A stretch of DNA of 64,000 bases from JAJEFO01 sp965221845 (GTDB lineage Bacteria > Pseudomonadota > Alphaproteobacteria > Rhodobacterales > Rhodobacteraceae), in assembly GCA_965221845.1 (NCBI GenBank), contig OZ244919.1:3596001-3660000 (forward strand), in the 5' to 3' direction. Shown in pieces: positions 17,493 to 27,103 of the stretch. Within the stretch, counting starts at the first letter, position 1; every line of letters begins with the position of its first letter. The notes under the pieces are model-generated. The model was not told where the DNA came from. It searched no databases and saw only the letters and a program-made list of their open reading frames with translations. Position numbers and translations under genes: made by a program.

Positions 17493-20400
17493 TCAGGCCC
17501 GTTCCTCAGGAGGTGCAGGGCTTTCGGACATTCGACCCTTTCGGCCCCGACCAAAGAGCGCGAAGTAAAGGACTGGAGCGGCAAGCAGGGTGAGGACCGT
17601 CGCGAACGCCAGGCCGCCCATGATGGCGACGGCCATGGATTGGAAGAACGCGTCCCAGATCAGCGGTGTCATGCCCAATATGGTGGTGGCGGCCGCAAGC
17701 ATCACAGGCCGCATGCGCGAGACCGACGCCCGGGAGACAGCCTGCGACAGGGGCAGATCCGGTTCGGCCTGCCTGGCAATGTCGATTTCCTCGACCAGAA
17801 CGATCCCGTTCTTGATCAGCATGCCGGCAAGGGACAGAAGGCCTAGAAGGGCGGTGAAGCTGAAGGGCAGGCCTGTTCCGTACAGCGCAAGACTTACGCC
17901 AATCAGTGACATCGGGACCAGAAGCCAGATTATGATCGGCTGGCGCAGGGCGTTGAAGAGCAGCACCGAGATCAGGACCATCAAGACGACGGTCAGCGGC
18001 AGTTGTCCGCCCAGCGCCTCTTGTGCGTTGGCGGAGCTTTCCAGTTCCCCACCCCATTCGAAGCGGTATCCGGCGGGGATCTCCATCTCCTCGATGGTTG
18101 CGCGCACCTGCCTTTGCACCTGGCCCGCGGTCAGCCCCTGGGCAATGTCGGCGCTGACCGTGATGGTGAACACCCGATCGACACGCATCAGCAGCGTGTC
18201 CTGTGCCTCGAATGCCAGGCCGTCCGTCACCTGCTCGAAGGGAACGGTCGCATTCGACACGTCGGACCAGATCAGCTGGTCATTCAGCGAATGCCCGTCG
18301 CGCGGGCTGCGCAACACTATGGGGATATGGCGTTCGCCCTCCCGGAAGACCCCGGCTGCGATCCCGGCGGTGGCAAACAGCGTGGTGTCCGCAACCGCGT
18401 CACGCGAGATGCCCGCCTGCTGCGCGCGTTCGGTGGCGTAGAGCGGCTTGAGGACCTGCTCTTTCTCGCGCCAGTCGATGCTTGGCGCCACAATGTCGTC
18501 CGAGGCCGCCGAGAGCCGGGCCGCCGCCTCTTCGGCAAGCCGCCGCAGGACAGTCGGGTCAGGGCCGGAGAAGCGGGCCTGTATCGGGCTGCCCCCGCCG
18601 GGCCCGAAGGCCAGCCTTTGCACGCGCATCTCGCCTTGCGGCAGAGCCCGGGCCGCATAGTCTTCAAGCCGGTCCATCAGGCCGGGGATCACGTCCTTGG
18701 CTGGCGTGCGCACGATCAGGTGGCCGTAGCCGGGGTTTGGGTCCCGGGCCTGATAGGTCAGCAGAAAGCGGCTCGCGCCACCACCGGCATACGCCGTGAC
18801 GCTTGTCGTTTCGGGCTGCTGCAGGAGCCAGTCCTCGAGCGCTGCCAGATCCGCCGACGTTTCGTGTATGGAGGCGCCTTGCGCCAGCTGGTAGTGCACG
18901 AAGAAAAGCGGCGTGTTGCTGAACGGGAAGAACTGCTGCCTGACCTGGCTGAAAACCATCACGCTGACCACCGTCAGCCCCGCAAGCGCGAGAATGACCA
19001 GCCACCAGACCCTCAGGCAGGCCCCGAGAACAGCCCTGTAGGCGCGGAAGGCGAACCCGCCATAGGCGTCTTGATCGCCGGCCGGCCCCTGTTTGAGGAA
19101 GTAGTGGCCCAGCAGCGGCGTGACGGTCAGCGCCAAGGCCCAGGAGAGCAGGAGCGAGATGGCAATCACCGCGAAGAGCGAGAAGAGATACTCGCCCGTG
19201 GCGTCGTTGCTGAGACCGATTCCCGCAAACGCGAGGATCGCGATCACTGTCGCGCCGAGAAGCGGGATCTGTGCCTTCGATGAGGACTCGCTCGCGGCTC
19301 TGCGGGATGGAACCCCGCGGCGCATGGCGACCTGCATCCCCTCGGCGACCACGATGGCATTGTCCACGAGCATGCCCATCGCGATGATCAGGGCGCCCAG
19401 TGAAATCCGCTCCATCTCGATGGAAAACAGCCACATGAACAGAAGCGTTCCCGCCACGGTCAGGAGCAGGGTCGACCCCACGACCACCGCCGCCCTGACG
19501 CTCATGAAGAGGGCCAGCACGACGACCACGATGCTGACAGACAATGCCAGGTTGATCAGGAACCCGTTCGACGCCTCCTCGACGACAGCGTGCTGCTGGT
19601 AGACCGGCTCGATGCCGATCCCGACAGGCATGGACTCGCCAAGCTGCGCCAGCCTCGCGTCGACACGCCGGCCGACCGCGACGATGTTTTCCGTCGCCAG
19701 CCCCGCCACCCCGAAGGTGAAGGCCTCCTTGCCGTTGTGACGAATGATGAGATCGGGATCGGCTTCGCGGGCTCGGGTGACGGACGCGAAATCCTGCAAG
19801 GAAATCACCTCGCCCCCGACGCCGATGCTGAGGCCTGAGATCTCCTCCACGGAATCGTCGCCTTCCGGCGTCTGGATCATCGCGCGGCCGCCCCTGCGTC
19901 GAAAGCCGCCCGCATCTCCGATCGTGTTCGCATTTTCCAGCGCGCCCTGCAGGACCGACGGGGGGACGCCGAGATTCGCGGAAAGGGCGAGGTCGGGCTC
20001 GACGTAGATCACCTCTTCGGGCACCGCAGACAGGGCCACGTCGGCGACTCCCGGCACGGCAAGAAGCTCCCGCCTCAGGTGCTGCGACAGCGCGTAGACC
20101 TCTGCGTCGCTGTAGCCCGGCGCACTGGCCGCGTAGTAGATCCCGAAGACATCACCGAACCCGTCATTGACGAAGGCCGGGCCCGCGCCGGAGGGAAGGG
20201 CCGCTTGCGCGACCTTCTCGCGCAGCTGTGTCCACAGGCCGGGCAATTCGCCGCCATCGAACTCGTCGCCCATGTCCACGAAGATCAGCGAGGCCCCGGG
20301 CTGGTTGCGCGAGCGGATTTCCTTGACCTCCCCCATCTGCTGGATCACCGATTCCAGTGGCTCGGACACTTCCCGGGCGACGGTTTCCGCGGAGGCGCCG

Positions 20401-20555
20401 GGGTATTGCGTGTGGACGACGGCCGTCTTGATCGTGAATGCCGGATCTTCGAGACGGCCGAGATTCATGAAGCCGAGCACGCCGCCAAGCGAGCAGGCAA
20501 GGATCACGATCCAGGTGTATATCGGGCGATCAATGGAGAGTCGTGCGAGATTCAC
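17493..20555 (-). CDS. RND-family multidrug efflux pump, inner-membrane subunit
   Basis: This 1020-residue protein has the AcrB/HAE1-type layout: one N-terminal membrane helix (LSIDRPIYTWIVILACSLGG), two large periplasmic loops (the second after about residue 550) and two clusters of membrane helices. The GTG at 20555 is used because it starts the family-typical N-terminus (VNLARLSIDRP) ten bases after the adaptor gene's stop; an upstream extension would only overlap the adaptor gene. Characteristic central segments include MGMLVDNAIVVAEG and GMLIKNGIVLVEEID. It forms a tripartite pump with the adaptor encoded just upstream. No outer-membrane channel gene is present, so it must use one encoded elsewhere. 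Substrates are unknown. Confidence 0.92.
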   Translation of the reverse strand: MNLARLSIDRPIYTWIVILACSLGGVLGFMNLGRLEDPAFTIKTAVVHTQYPGASAETVAREVSEPLESVIQQMGEVKEIRSRNQPGASLIFVDMGDEFDGGELPGLWTQLREKVAQAALPSGAGPAFVNDGFGDVFGIYYAASAPGYSDAEVYALSQHLRRELLAVPGVADVALSAVPEEVIYVEPDLALSANLGVPPSVLQGALENANTIGDAGGFRRRGGRAMIQTPEGDDSVEEISGLSIGVGGEVISLQDFASVTRAREADPDLIIRHNGKEAFTFGVAGLATENIVAVGRRVDARLAQLGESMPVGIGIEPVYQQHAVVEEASNGFLINLALSVSIVVVVLALFMSVRAAVVVGSTLLLTVAGTLLFMWLFSIEMERISLGALIIAMGMLVDNAIVVAEGMQVAMRRGVPSRRAASESSSKAQIPLLGATVIAILAFAGIGLSNDATGEYLFSLFAVIAISLLLSWALALTVTPLLGHYFLKQGPAGDQDAYGGFAFRAYRAVLGACLRVWWLVILALAGLTVVSVMVFSQVRQQFFPFSNTPLFFVHYQLAQGASIHETSADLAALEDWLLQQPETTSVTAYAGGGASRFLLTYQARDPNPGYGHLIVRTPAKDVIPGLMDRLEDYAARALPQGEMRVQRLAFGPGGGSPIQARFSGPDPTVLRRLAEEAAARLSAASDDIVAPSIDWREKEQVLKPLYATERAQQAGISRDAVADTTLFATAGIAAGVFREGERHIPIVLRSPRDGHSLNDQLIWSDVSNATVPFEQVTDGLAFEAQDTLLMRVDRVFTITVSADIAQGLTAGQVQRQVRATIEEMEIPAGYRFEWGGELESSANAQEALGGQLPLTVVLMVLISVLLFNALRQPIIIWLLVPMSLIGVSLALYGTGLPFSFTALLGLLSLAGMLIKNGIVLVEEIDIARQAEPDLPLSQAVSRASVSRMRPVMLAAATTILGMTPLIWDAFFQSMAVAIMGGLAFATVLTLLAAPVLYFALFGRGRKGRMSESPAPPEERA

Positions 20556-20565
20556 GTCACGCGCC

Positions 20566-21603
20566 TCAGTCCGGGAACCCGGCAAAGCGGCGGACCTCGT
20601 CCCCGTCGCCGAGCAGGCTCGCGCCCGCCGCGACGATCTCCTCGCCGATTTCGAGGCCGCGCGTGACCGCGACTTCGCCATGGGGCGTCGGCGCGATTTC
20701 GATGCGTCTGAGGGCGACCAGGCCCCTGTCGTCCCGCGTCGGCGTGAAGACCATGACCTGCGGAATCCCGTCTGCCGACGTCACAAGGGCGGATTGGGGA
20801 ATGATGATCCGCGGGACCTCGTCAAGGAAGCGGACGACGATCGTGACGGAGGATCCCGGCAGGATGACCAGGCCTTCGGGCGGAGCCATGCCAAGAGTGA
20901 TGGTATATGTCTGGCCAACCGCGGCCGCCTCGGCATTGAACTCCACGGGCTCGACGGGGAAGAGCGTCTCGCTGGCGGGAAACCCGGCAAGCAGCTCGAC
21001 ATTCGGATCCTCTCCGGCCCGGGAAAACAGTATCTCGGGCACCTGGATCTCGATGCGCAGCTCCGACATGTCGTGAATGCGGACGACCGGAGCGCCTGGA
21101 CTGATCGTCGAGAAGTTCGCGGTCCTTCTTGCCGCCACCAACGCGTCGAAGGGAGCCACGAGCGTTGCCTGCCTCACGGCGCGCATGGCTTCAGCCACAG
21201 AGAGGTCGGCCAGCTCGAGCTGCGTCCGTGCGTCGTCAACCGCTGCCCGGCTGACGGACGATCCGCTGAGTCGCTCAAGCCTTTCCAGCGCGCGCCTGGC
21301 TTGCCCGGCCCTTGCCTGCGCCCGGCTCAGCGCAAGCTGGAACGGCTCCAGGTCAAGCCGTGCGATCAGGTCGCCCGTCGCGATGGTCTCGCCCTCGACC
21401 GCAGGGAATTCAATGATCTGCCCGCCAACCTGAAACGCAAGATCCGTCGTCTGGCGCGCGACCACGCTCCCGAAAAAGCGCCTCTCCTGCGATGCGCCGG
21501 ATGAAGCAACGGCCTCGATCTTTGCCAAAGGAGCCGGTTGCGCCTGAGAAAGCGCCGGAACCAGGGCAGCCATGAGCGCTGCCGCGAGGATCTTCATTCC
21601 CAT
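20566..21603 (-). CDS. RND efflux periplasmic adaptor (membrane fusion protein)
   Basis: The protein (about 345 residues) has a signal peptide (MKILAAALMAALVPALSQA), a lipoyl-like half (FQVGGQIIEFPAVEGETIATGD), a central helical hairpin (residues about 90-140), the second lipoyl half (TLVAPFDALVAAR) and a beta-barrel domain. The start is ambiguous among three closely spaced ATGs; 21603 has GGAAGG nine bases upstream. It links the inner-membrane pump to an outer-membrane channel. The pump gene follows ten bases after its stop, so the pair is co-translated. Confidence 0.88.
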   Translation of the reverse strand: MGMKILAAALMAALVPALSQAQPAPLAKIEAVASSGASQERRFFGSVVARQTTDLAFQVGGQIIEFPAVEGETIATGDLIARLDLEPFQLALSRAQARAGQARRALERLERLSGSSVSRAAVDDARTQLELADLSVAEAMRAVRQATLVAPFDALVAARRTANFSTISPGAPVVRIHDMSELRIEIQVPEILFSRAGEDPNVELLAGFPASETLFPVEPVEFNAEAAAVGQTYTITLGMAPPEGLVILPGSSVTIVVRFLDEVPRIIIPQSALVTSADGIPQVMVFTPTRDDRGLVALRRIEIAPTPHGEVAVTRGLEIGEEIVAAGASLLGDGDEVRRFAGFPD

Positions 21604-22191
21604 GATGCCCATCCTTCCGGGTTTTCAGGTGTCATGGAGCCACCCGACAATTCGCCAGGGTGGCCGGGCTGCAACGAAAGGCGCGCGACGCTCCCGCCTG
21701 GACCGGGACGGGCTGTGCAGGATCAGCCGCATCGGCCGCGCTTCCCCGTCTGGTCCTGCCGTCCGTCCGGCCCGATCACTGGCGCGCGAACCGTTGCTCA
21801 CCTTGGCTCGGATCCCATGGGCGCCTTCAGTTCAGGCGCCTTGCCCGGCACGGCAACCGGCGCGATGGAGCGGAATACGGGTTCCGTCGCGCACCGGCCC
21901 GAGGGGGCGCCAACGCTGACGATCCGACTGATCCTTGCGGTGTTCATTCCATCGGTCAGTTGCTGCGTGGCATGGCCGCACTCCTGCAAGGCCGGTCCGA
22001 TCTCCCCGGAACAGCAGTCCTGACCGACGGTCGTTTGTCAAGCCTGACAGCGCCATGGCGCCATGGAGTTTTTCGGCAAGGTGACAGGCAAGGCCGCGAG
22101 CGCGGATCGCGCCGGCGCCGTCGGAGCGCGCTCTCGAGGAGACCGGCCGATCCGCCGGAAACGTGACGCAAGCTGATTCGGCGGCAGCGCG
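21604..22191. other. 588-base region upstream of the RND operon, no supported gene
   Basis: This holds the presumed promoter of the efflux operon and the 3' flank of glnE. No regulator gene is encoded here, although such operons are often paired with a TetR-type repressor. No convincing promoter hexamers or operator palindrome were seen. Confidence 0.45.
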
Positions 22192-25100
22192 CTACCCAAC
22201 GCGCAGCCTCCCCTCCACCACGGTGCGCGTGAACACGTCCCTCACCGCCTGCGCGGTGTCCTCGAGATGAGCCGCAAGCGTGTCGAGGTCCGGAAAGTCG
22301 ACGCATCCGAACATCAGTTCCCGGAATGCGCGGGGCGCGGTATCCGGGTCGAACCGTTCCTCGAGACAGAGGCGGACGACCTGCTGGATCTGGGTGTACA
22401 GCTGCAGCGCCTTGACAAGCGTCGCGGTCTCGCTCTCGCCGATCATCGCCGGTCCGAGCGCCTCAAGCGTCGACCGCGTTTCGGCTCCCGGCGCCGGGAG
22501 GTCGGCGACGACATGCCCGGCATGCAGGCGCAGGAACTGCGCGACGAACTCGATGTCCATCAGGCCGCCCGGGACCAGCTTCAGGTCCCAGAGGCTTGCG
22601 GGAGGCTTCTCTTCCGCGATTCGCTGACGCATCTCCCACATGTCCCTGGCGGACTTCCTCACGTCGCGGGCTGCAAAGAGCACCTCGTCGAGCACCTCCC
22701 AGACGTCGCGCGCGAGCGACTGGTCGCCGGCAACGACACGCGCGCGCGTCAGCGCCATGTGCTCCCAGGTCCATGCCTTCTCGCGCTGGTACCTGCGGAA
22801 GGAATTGATGCTGGTGGCCACCGGACCCTTGTTGCCGGAGGGTCTGAGGCGCATGTCAACCTCGTAGAGCACCCCCTCCGCGGTCGGGGCGGCAAGCGCG
22901 GCGATCAGGCGTCGCGCGAGCCTGGTGTAGTAGCGAACCGGGTCGACCGGCTTGTCGCCGTCCGACTCCGCGCAGTCCGGGTCGTGCGTGTACAGCAGGA
23001 TGATGTCGACGTCGGAATCTGCCGTCATCTCGAGGCTGCCCAGCTTTCCGAGCCCGATGATCGTCACCTTTCCCCCGGCGATGCGGCCGTGCGCGGCCTC
23101 CATTTCCCTCGTGACCGCGGCGAGCGCGGCCTGCATCGTCAGATCGGCTATGTCCGTGAAGGCCCAGGCCGCGCGCTCGCCGCTGATGGCGCCGGTCAGG
23201 AGCCGCACGCCGATCAGGAACTTCTGTTCGGCGGCGAAGATGCGCAGGCGGTCCAGGATCTCCTCGTGGGCGAACTCGCCGCCGAGGAACGCGTCAAGGC
23301 GCTTCGACAGCACGCGACGGACCGGGAGCTCCGACAGAAGCGCCGGATCCAGCATGCCGTCGAATATGTTCGGCTTGCGGGCTATCACCGTGGCGAGCTT
23401 CGGGGCGGCGCCGAGGATGTTGACCAGCAGCGACAGCAGGCCGGAGTTGCTGCCGAGGATCGAGAAGAGCTGAATGCCCGCCGGCAATGACGAGAGGAAC
23501 GCGTCAAACTTCACGAGCGTCTCGTCCGGGCGCCCGGTATTCGCGAATGTCTGCAGAAGCCGCGGCATGATCTCGGCGAGGCGATGGCGCGCCGCGCCTG
23601 TCCGGGTCGCGCGACAGCTCCCGGACTGCCAGGCCCGGATGGTCGCCGACGCTTCGGACGGCCGCTGGAATCCCATCCCGCCCAGCGCCTCGAGCGTGCC
23701 GGGGTCGTCGTCGTCGCTGGCGAAGACAAGGCCGGCTTCCCCGACAGGTTGCGCGCTCTCCCGCTCGAAGAGCCGGTCGTAGTGACCCTCGACCAGCTCC
23801 AGCGTGTTCCGGAGCGTGTCCGCAAAGGCATCCGCGCGCTCAAATCCCGCCATCAGCGCGAGTTCGCCGAGCTCCTCCTCGTTGTCCGGCAGCAGGTGCG
23901 TCTGCTCGTCGCGGCGCATCTGGATCCGGTGCTCGACATTGCGCAGGAACCAGTAGGCGTCGCGTAGCAGGATTTCGGTCTGGCGGTCGATCCATCCCTC
24001 TTCGGCCAGCGCCGCGAGGGTCCTTTCCGTCGGACGCGTGCGAAGCGCGGGCATGCGCCCGCCCGCGATCAGCTGCTGGGTCTGGGCGAAGAACTCGATC
24101 TCCCGGATGCCGCCGCGTCCGAGCTTGACATTGTGCCCAAGCACCGCGATTTCGCCGAATCCCTTGTGCGCGTGGATCTGCCGCTTGATCGCGTGAACGT
24201 CCGCGATGGCGACGTAATCGAGGTGCTTGCGGAAGATGAACGGCGTCATCTCCCTGCAGAAGGCGCTGCCGGTCTGCAGGTCGCCCGCCACGACGCCCGC
24301 CTTGATGTAGGCGGCCCGCTCCCAGGTCTGGCCTCTGTCCTCGTAGTAGCGCATCGCCATTTCGTAGGGCAGCGCAAGCGCGGTGGAGCCCGGGTCCGGC
24401 CGCAGGCGGAGGTCCGTCCGGAAGACGTATCCGTCTCCGGTGCGTTCCTGCAGGATCCTGACGAGACCGCGGATCATGCGGGAGAAGGTGCGCGTGGCCT
24501 CCCGCCGGTCCCGCACGATCCCGGCCTGCGGATCGTAGATCACGACGAGATCGATGTCGGAGGAATAGTTCAGTTCGCCCGCACCGAGCTTGCCCATGCC
24601 GATGACGGCAAGCCCCGAGGACCTGCTCGGCTCCTCCTTGTGCTTCAGCGCCAGCCTGCCTGAATCATGCGCCGCCATAAGCGAATGGTTGAGCGCCGAC
24701 GATGCGGCGGCGCGCGCGAAGGCGCTGAGCCAGGCGGTGACCCTTCGCGTCTCCAGGGCGCGCCTGAGGTCGTAGAGCGCCAGCGAGAAGGCGAGCTGGC
24801 GCTTGAGCTCGCGCAGGCGCCGCATGAGGCCGGCTTCGGACGGATGGGTTCGCCAGGCCTGCCTCGCGTCCGCGACAAGGCGGTCGAGCAACCGGTCCGG
24901 TGTCTCTGCAAAGGTTGGCAGGATGCATTCCGGATGAGCGGTCGCGATGCCGCGAAGGTGCGGCGAAAGCGTGATCGAGGCGAGCAGGAGGTCCCGGTTC
25001 CGCGATTCCTCGGTCAGGAACGTGACAAGTTCGGGCCGGTCCGATGCGGCTTCAAGAAGATGCCCAGACGCCTCCCGCGCGGATTCCCCGCGCGCGGGCC

Positions 25101-25206
25101 TGATCGGCCTGCAGATCCCGGCACGAGAGAATTCGTCGGCTGGGCCGGCGGTCGTCGGATCCTTGCCAGGCATGCGAAGTGCCCCACGTTCGAACGCTTC
25201 CGCCAC
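22192..25206 (-). CDS. glnE: bifunctional glutamine synthetase adenylyltransferase/adenylyl-removing enzyme
   Basis: The protein of up to 1004 residues has two nucleotidyltransferase domains, each with its GxGK...D-D signature: GMGKLGAGELNYSSDIDLVV in the N-terminal half and IGLGKLGSLEMTADSDVDII in the C-terminal half. It controls glutamine synthetase by adding AMP when nitrogen is plentiful and removing it under limitation, in response to PII. The start is uncertain: the GTG at 25206 or the ATG at 25173 (MPGKDP) are both possible, and neither has a strong ribosome site. The bactofilin gene lies immediately upstream in the same direction. Confidence 0.95.
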   Translation of the reverse strand: MAEAFERGALRMPGKDPTTAGPADEFSRAGICRPIRPARGESAREASGHLLEAASDRPELVTFLTEESRNRDLLLASITLSPHLRGIATAHPECILPTFAETPDRLLDRLVADARQAWRTHPSEAGLMRRLRELKRQLAFSLALYDLRRALETRRVTAWLSAFARAAASSALNHSLMAAHDSGRLALKHKEEPSRSSGLAVIGMGKLGAGELNYSSDIDLVVIYDPQAGIVRDRREATRTFSRMIRGLVRILQERTGDGYVFRTDLRLRPDPGSTALALPYEMAMRYYEDRGQTWERAAYIKAGVVAGDLQTGSAFCREMTPFIFRKHLDYVAIADVHAIKRQIHAHKGFGEIAVLGHNVKLGRGGIREIEFFAQTQQLIAGGRMPALRTRPTERTLAALAEEGWIDRQTEILLRDAYWFLRNVEHRIQMRRDEQTHLLPDNEEELGELALMAGFERADAFADTLRNTLELVEGHYDRLFERESAQPVGEAGLVFASDDDDPGTLEALGGMGFQRPSEASATIRAWQSGSCRATRTGAARHRLAEIMPRLLQTFANTGRPDETLVKFDAFLSSLPAGIQLFSILGSNSGLLSLLVNILGAAPKLATVIARKPNIFDGMLDPALLSELPVRRVLSKRLDAFLGGEFAHEEILDRLRIFAAEQKFLIGVRLLTGAISGERAAWAFTDIADLTMQAALAAVTREMEAAHGRIAGGKVTIIGLGKLGSLEMTADSDVDIILLYTHDPDCAESDGDKPVDPVRYYTRLARRLIAALAAPTAEGVLYEVDMRLRPSGNKGPVATSINSFRRYQREKAWTWEHMALTRARVVAGDQSLARDVWEVLDEVLFAARDVRKSARDMWEMRQRIAEEKPPASLWDLKLVPGGLMDIEFVAQFLRLHAGHVVADLPAPGAETRSTLEALGPAMIGESETATLVKALQLYTQIQQVVRLCLEERFDPDTAPRAFRELMFGCVDFPDLDTLAAHLEDTAQAVRDVFTRTVVEGRLRVG

Positions 25207-25263
25207 ACTGCGCGCCAGGCACCGAGGCGCCGCGGCCGCCCGATGTCATCGCATGCGGCTCGG

Positions 25264-25791
25264 TCAGGCCTTGGCCGGAGTCGCCTGTGCCCCGGCCTCT
25301 GCGGCATGCGACCCGGAAGCCTTGGGCGGGGGGGCGGCAGGCCTTTCGCCGGTCGGATCCTTCAGCCGCTGAACCGAACCGTCGAACTGCGCGCCGGATT
25401 CGATCGCGATCGTCTTGTGGAAGATGTCGCCCTCGACGCGCGCTTTGGACGTGAGGCGCACCTTGAGCCCTCGCACCCGGCCCATGACGCGTCCGTGCAC
25501 GACCACGTCGTCCGCGCTGCATTCGCCCTTGATGACCGCGCTTTCCCCCACGGTGAGGAGATGCGCGTGGATGTCGCCCTCCACCTTGCCTTCGACGTTG
25601 AGGTCGCCGGTCGTGCTGATGTTGCCGACAATCTTGAGATCCGGCGCCAGCACGGAGGGGGGCGGCTTGGCCTTCTGCGTGCGTGCGGGCGTCTCGCTCA
25701 CGGCCGCGAAGTCCTGTCCCTCTCTTGCCTCGCCGGCTTGGGCGGGCCTGAGGCCGGCTTCGGATTCCCTTGGCTTGTACTTAGAAAACAT
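25264..25791 (-). CDS. bactofilin (polymer-forming cytoskeletal protein)
   Basis: The 175-residue protein has a disordered Pro-rich N-terminus, then a right-handed beta-helix of short repeats (GNISTTGDLNVEGKVEGDIH, AVIKGECSADDVVVHGRVMG, KARVEGDIFHKTIAIESGAQ) and a Pro/Ala-rich tail. This is the bactofilin layout. Bactofilins self-assemble into filaments at the membrane and help position cell-wall enzymes. Its ATG overlaps the stop of the M23 peptidase gene by 11 bases, a pairing known in several bacteria where the two shape the cell wall together. Confidence 0.93.
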   Translation of the reverse strand: MFSKYKPRESEAGLRPAQAGEAREGQDFAAVSETPARTQKAKPPPSVLAPDLKIVGNISTTGDLNVEGKVEGDIHAHLLTVGESAVIKGECSADDVVVHGRVMGRVRGLKVRLTSKARVEGDIFHKTIAIESGAQFDGSVQRLKDPTGERPAAPPPKASGSHAAEAGAQATPAKA

Positions 25792-27103
25792 CTCTTGCTG
25801 CCTTGATGTAAATCAGTGGGTTGATCGCTTCCCCATGCATGCGGATTTCGTAGTGCAGATGGGTCCCCGTCGAGTTTCCGGAATTCCCCATATCACCGAT
25901 TCTGTCTCCGCGCGAGACCCTTTGGCCTTCTTTTACCCGGATTCGCGCAAGATGCGCGTATCGGGTCTCGAAGCCGAAGTCGTGCCTGATCTTGACCAGC
26001 CTGCCATAGCCTGCCTGCCGCTGCGCAAGGGTCACCACGCCGTTCCCGGTGGCAAGGATCGGGGTTCCGGACGGGCCAGCCCAGTCATGGCCGTAGTGCA
26101 TCCTGCCCCAGCGCCTTCCGAATCCGCTGGTCGAGCGGTGAACGCCGCGAATCGGATAGCCCAAGGGCAGGCTCTGCACGGCGATTCGATAGATGTCGGC
26201 TTCGCGGATCCGGTCCAGGACCTCCTGGGCCCGGAGGAGCGACCGGGCTTCCTCACGGGCCTCGCCGGAGGTCGGGGATGCGACCGGCGGCCGCAGGCCG
26301 CCCTGTCCGGAATAGCGTCGTCGCACCTGCTCGATGATGCGGTCGGTCGGCAAGCCGACGGCCGCGAACATGTCCTTGATGGGCGTCAGCGAAGTCTCGA
26401 CGGCATCCTCGATCTGGCGGAAGAGCCGCTCGTTTCGCGCGCGCTCGAGCCTTTTTCCGAACGCGATCTCGTCGAGGCGGACCTCCGCCGCGGCAACGGC
26501 TCTCCGCACGTCGTCCCTCTCCTGCGCGACGCGCTTCAGCGCTGCGGTCAGGACTCCGAGCGTCGCGCGAAGCTCCTCCTCCGTCGCCGCGGCGGCGATG
26601 CCCGCGGCGCTTTCGCCCGGCGCCCGTGGCAGTGCCGTGGCTTGCAGCCGCGCATTGTCACGCTGCCTCACGGATTTCCTGAGCGTGCCGGCGATCACGT
26701 CGATGCCGGTCTCGATCTCGCGGCGGCGGCCTTCGGCGTCCAGAAGCCGTGACTGCAGCGCCGACACCTCGTCCATGACGGCGGCGAGCCGCTCGGTGGC
26801 GTCGGCTGCCTGCCTTGCGCGGTCGTTGCGTTCGAGCGCGAGGCCGTTGATGCGCGCTTCGTAGACGGCCTGGTCCCGGAGCGCCTGCGCGTAGAGCGTG
26901 CCGGATCCGAAACCGTGCATCAGGACAATGGCAGAGGACACGACCGTCCAGCAGAGGATCAGCGCGCAGCCGGAAATTCCGATGATCTGGACCAGGGGCG
27001 TGAGCCGGATGAATCTCGTCCTTCCTTCAGATCGAAGGAAGAGCCGCTTCTCTGGAAGGACGCGCGGGAGCGGCGACCGGAACGTCGTGCCGAACAGGTT
27101 CAC
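25781..27103 (-). CDS. membrane-anchored M23 family metallopeptidase
   Basis: The 440-residue protein has one N-terminal membrane segment (QIIGISGCALILCWTVVSS), a long coiled coil (about residues 80-260) and a C-terminal LytM/M23 domain with zinc ligands in HYGHDWAG and HLHYEI. The GTG at 27103 has GGAGAGG eight bases upstream; a longer in-frame extension upstream is Arg-rich and unlike protein. It probably cleaves peptidoglycan cross-links, or activates another hydrolase, at sites set by the bactofilin encoded just downstream. Confidence 0.9.
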   Translation of the reverse strand: MNLFGTTFRSPLPRVLPEKRLFLRSEGRTRFIRLTPLVQIIGISGCALILCWTVVSSAIVLMHGFGSGTLYAQALRDQAVYEARINGLALERNDRARQAADATERLAAVMDEVSALQSRLLDAEGRRREIETGIDVIAGTLRKSVRQRDNARLQATALPRAPGESAAGIAAAATEEELRATLGVLTAALKRVAQERDDVRRAVAAAEVRLDEIAFGKRLERARNERLFRQIEDAVETSLTPIKDMFAAVGLPTDRIIEQVRRRYSGQGGLRPPVASPTSGEAREEARSLLRAQEVLDRIREADIYRIAVQSLPLGYPIRGVHRSTSGFGRRWGRMHYGHDWAGPSGTPILATGNGVVTLAQRQAGYGRLVKIRHDFGFETRYAHLARIRVKEGQRVSRGDRIGDMGNSGNSTGTHLHYEIRMHGEAINPLIYIKAARDVF

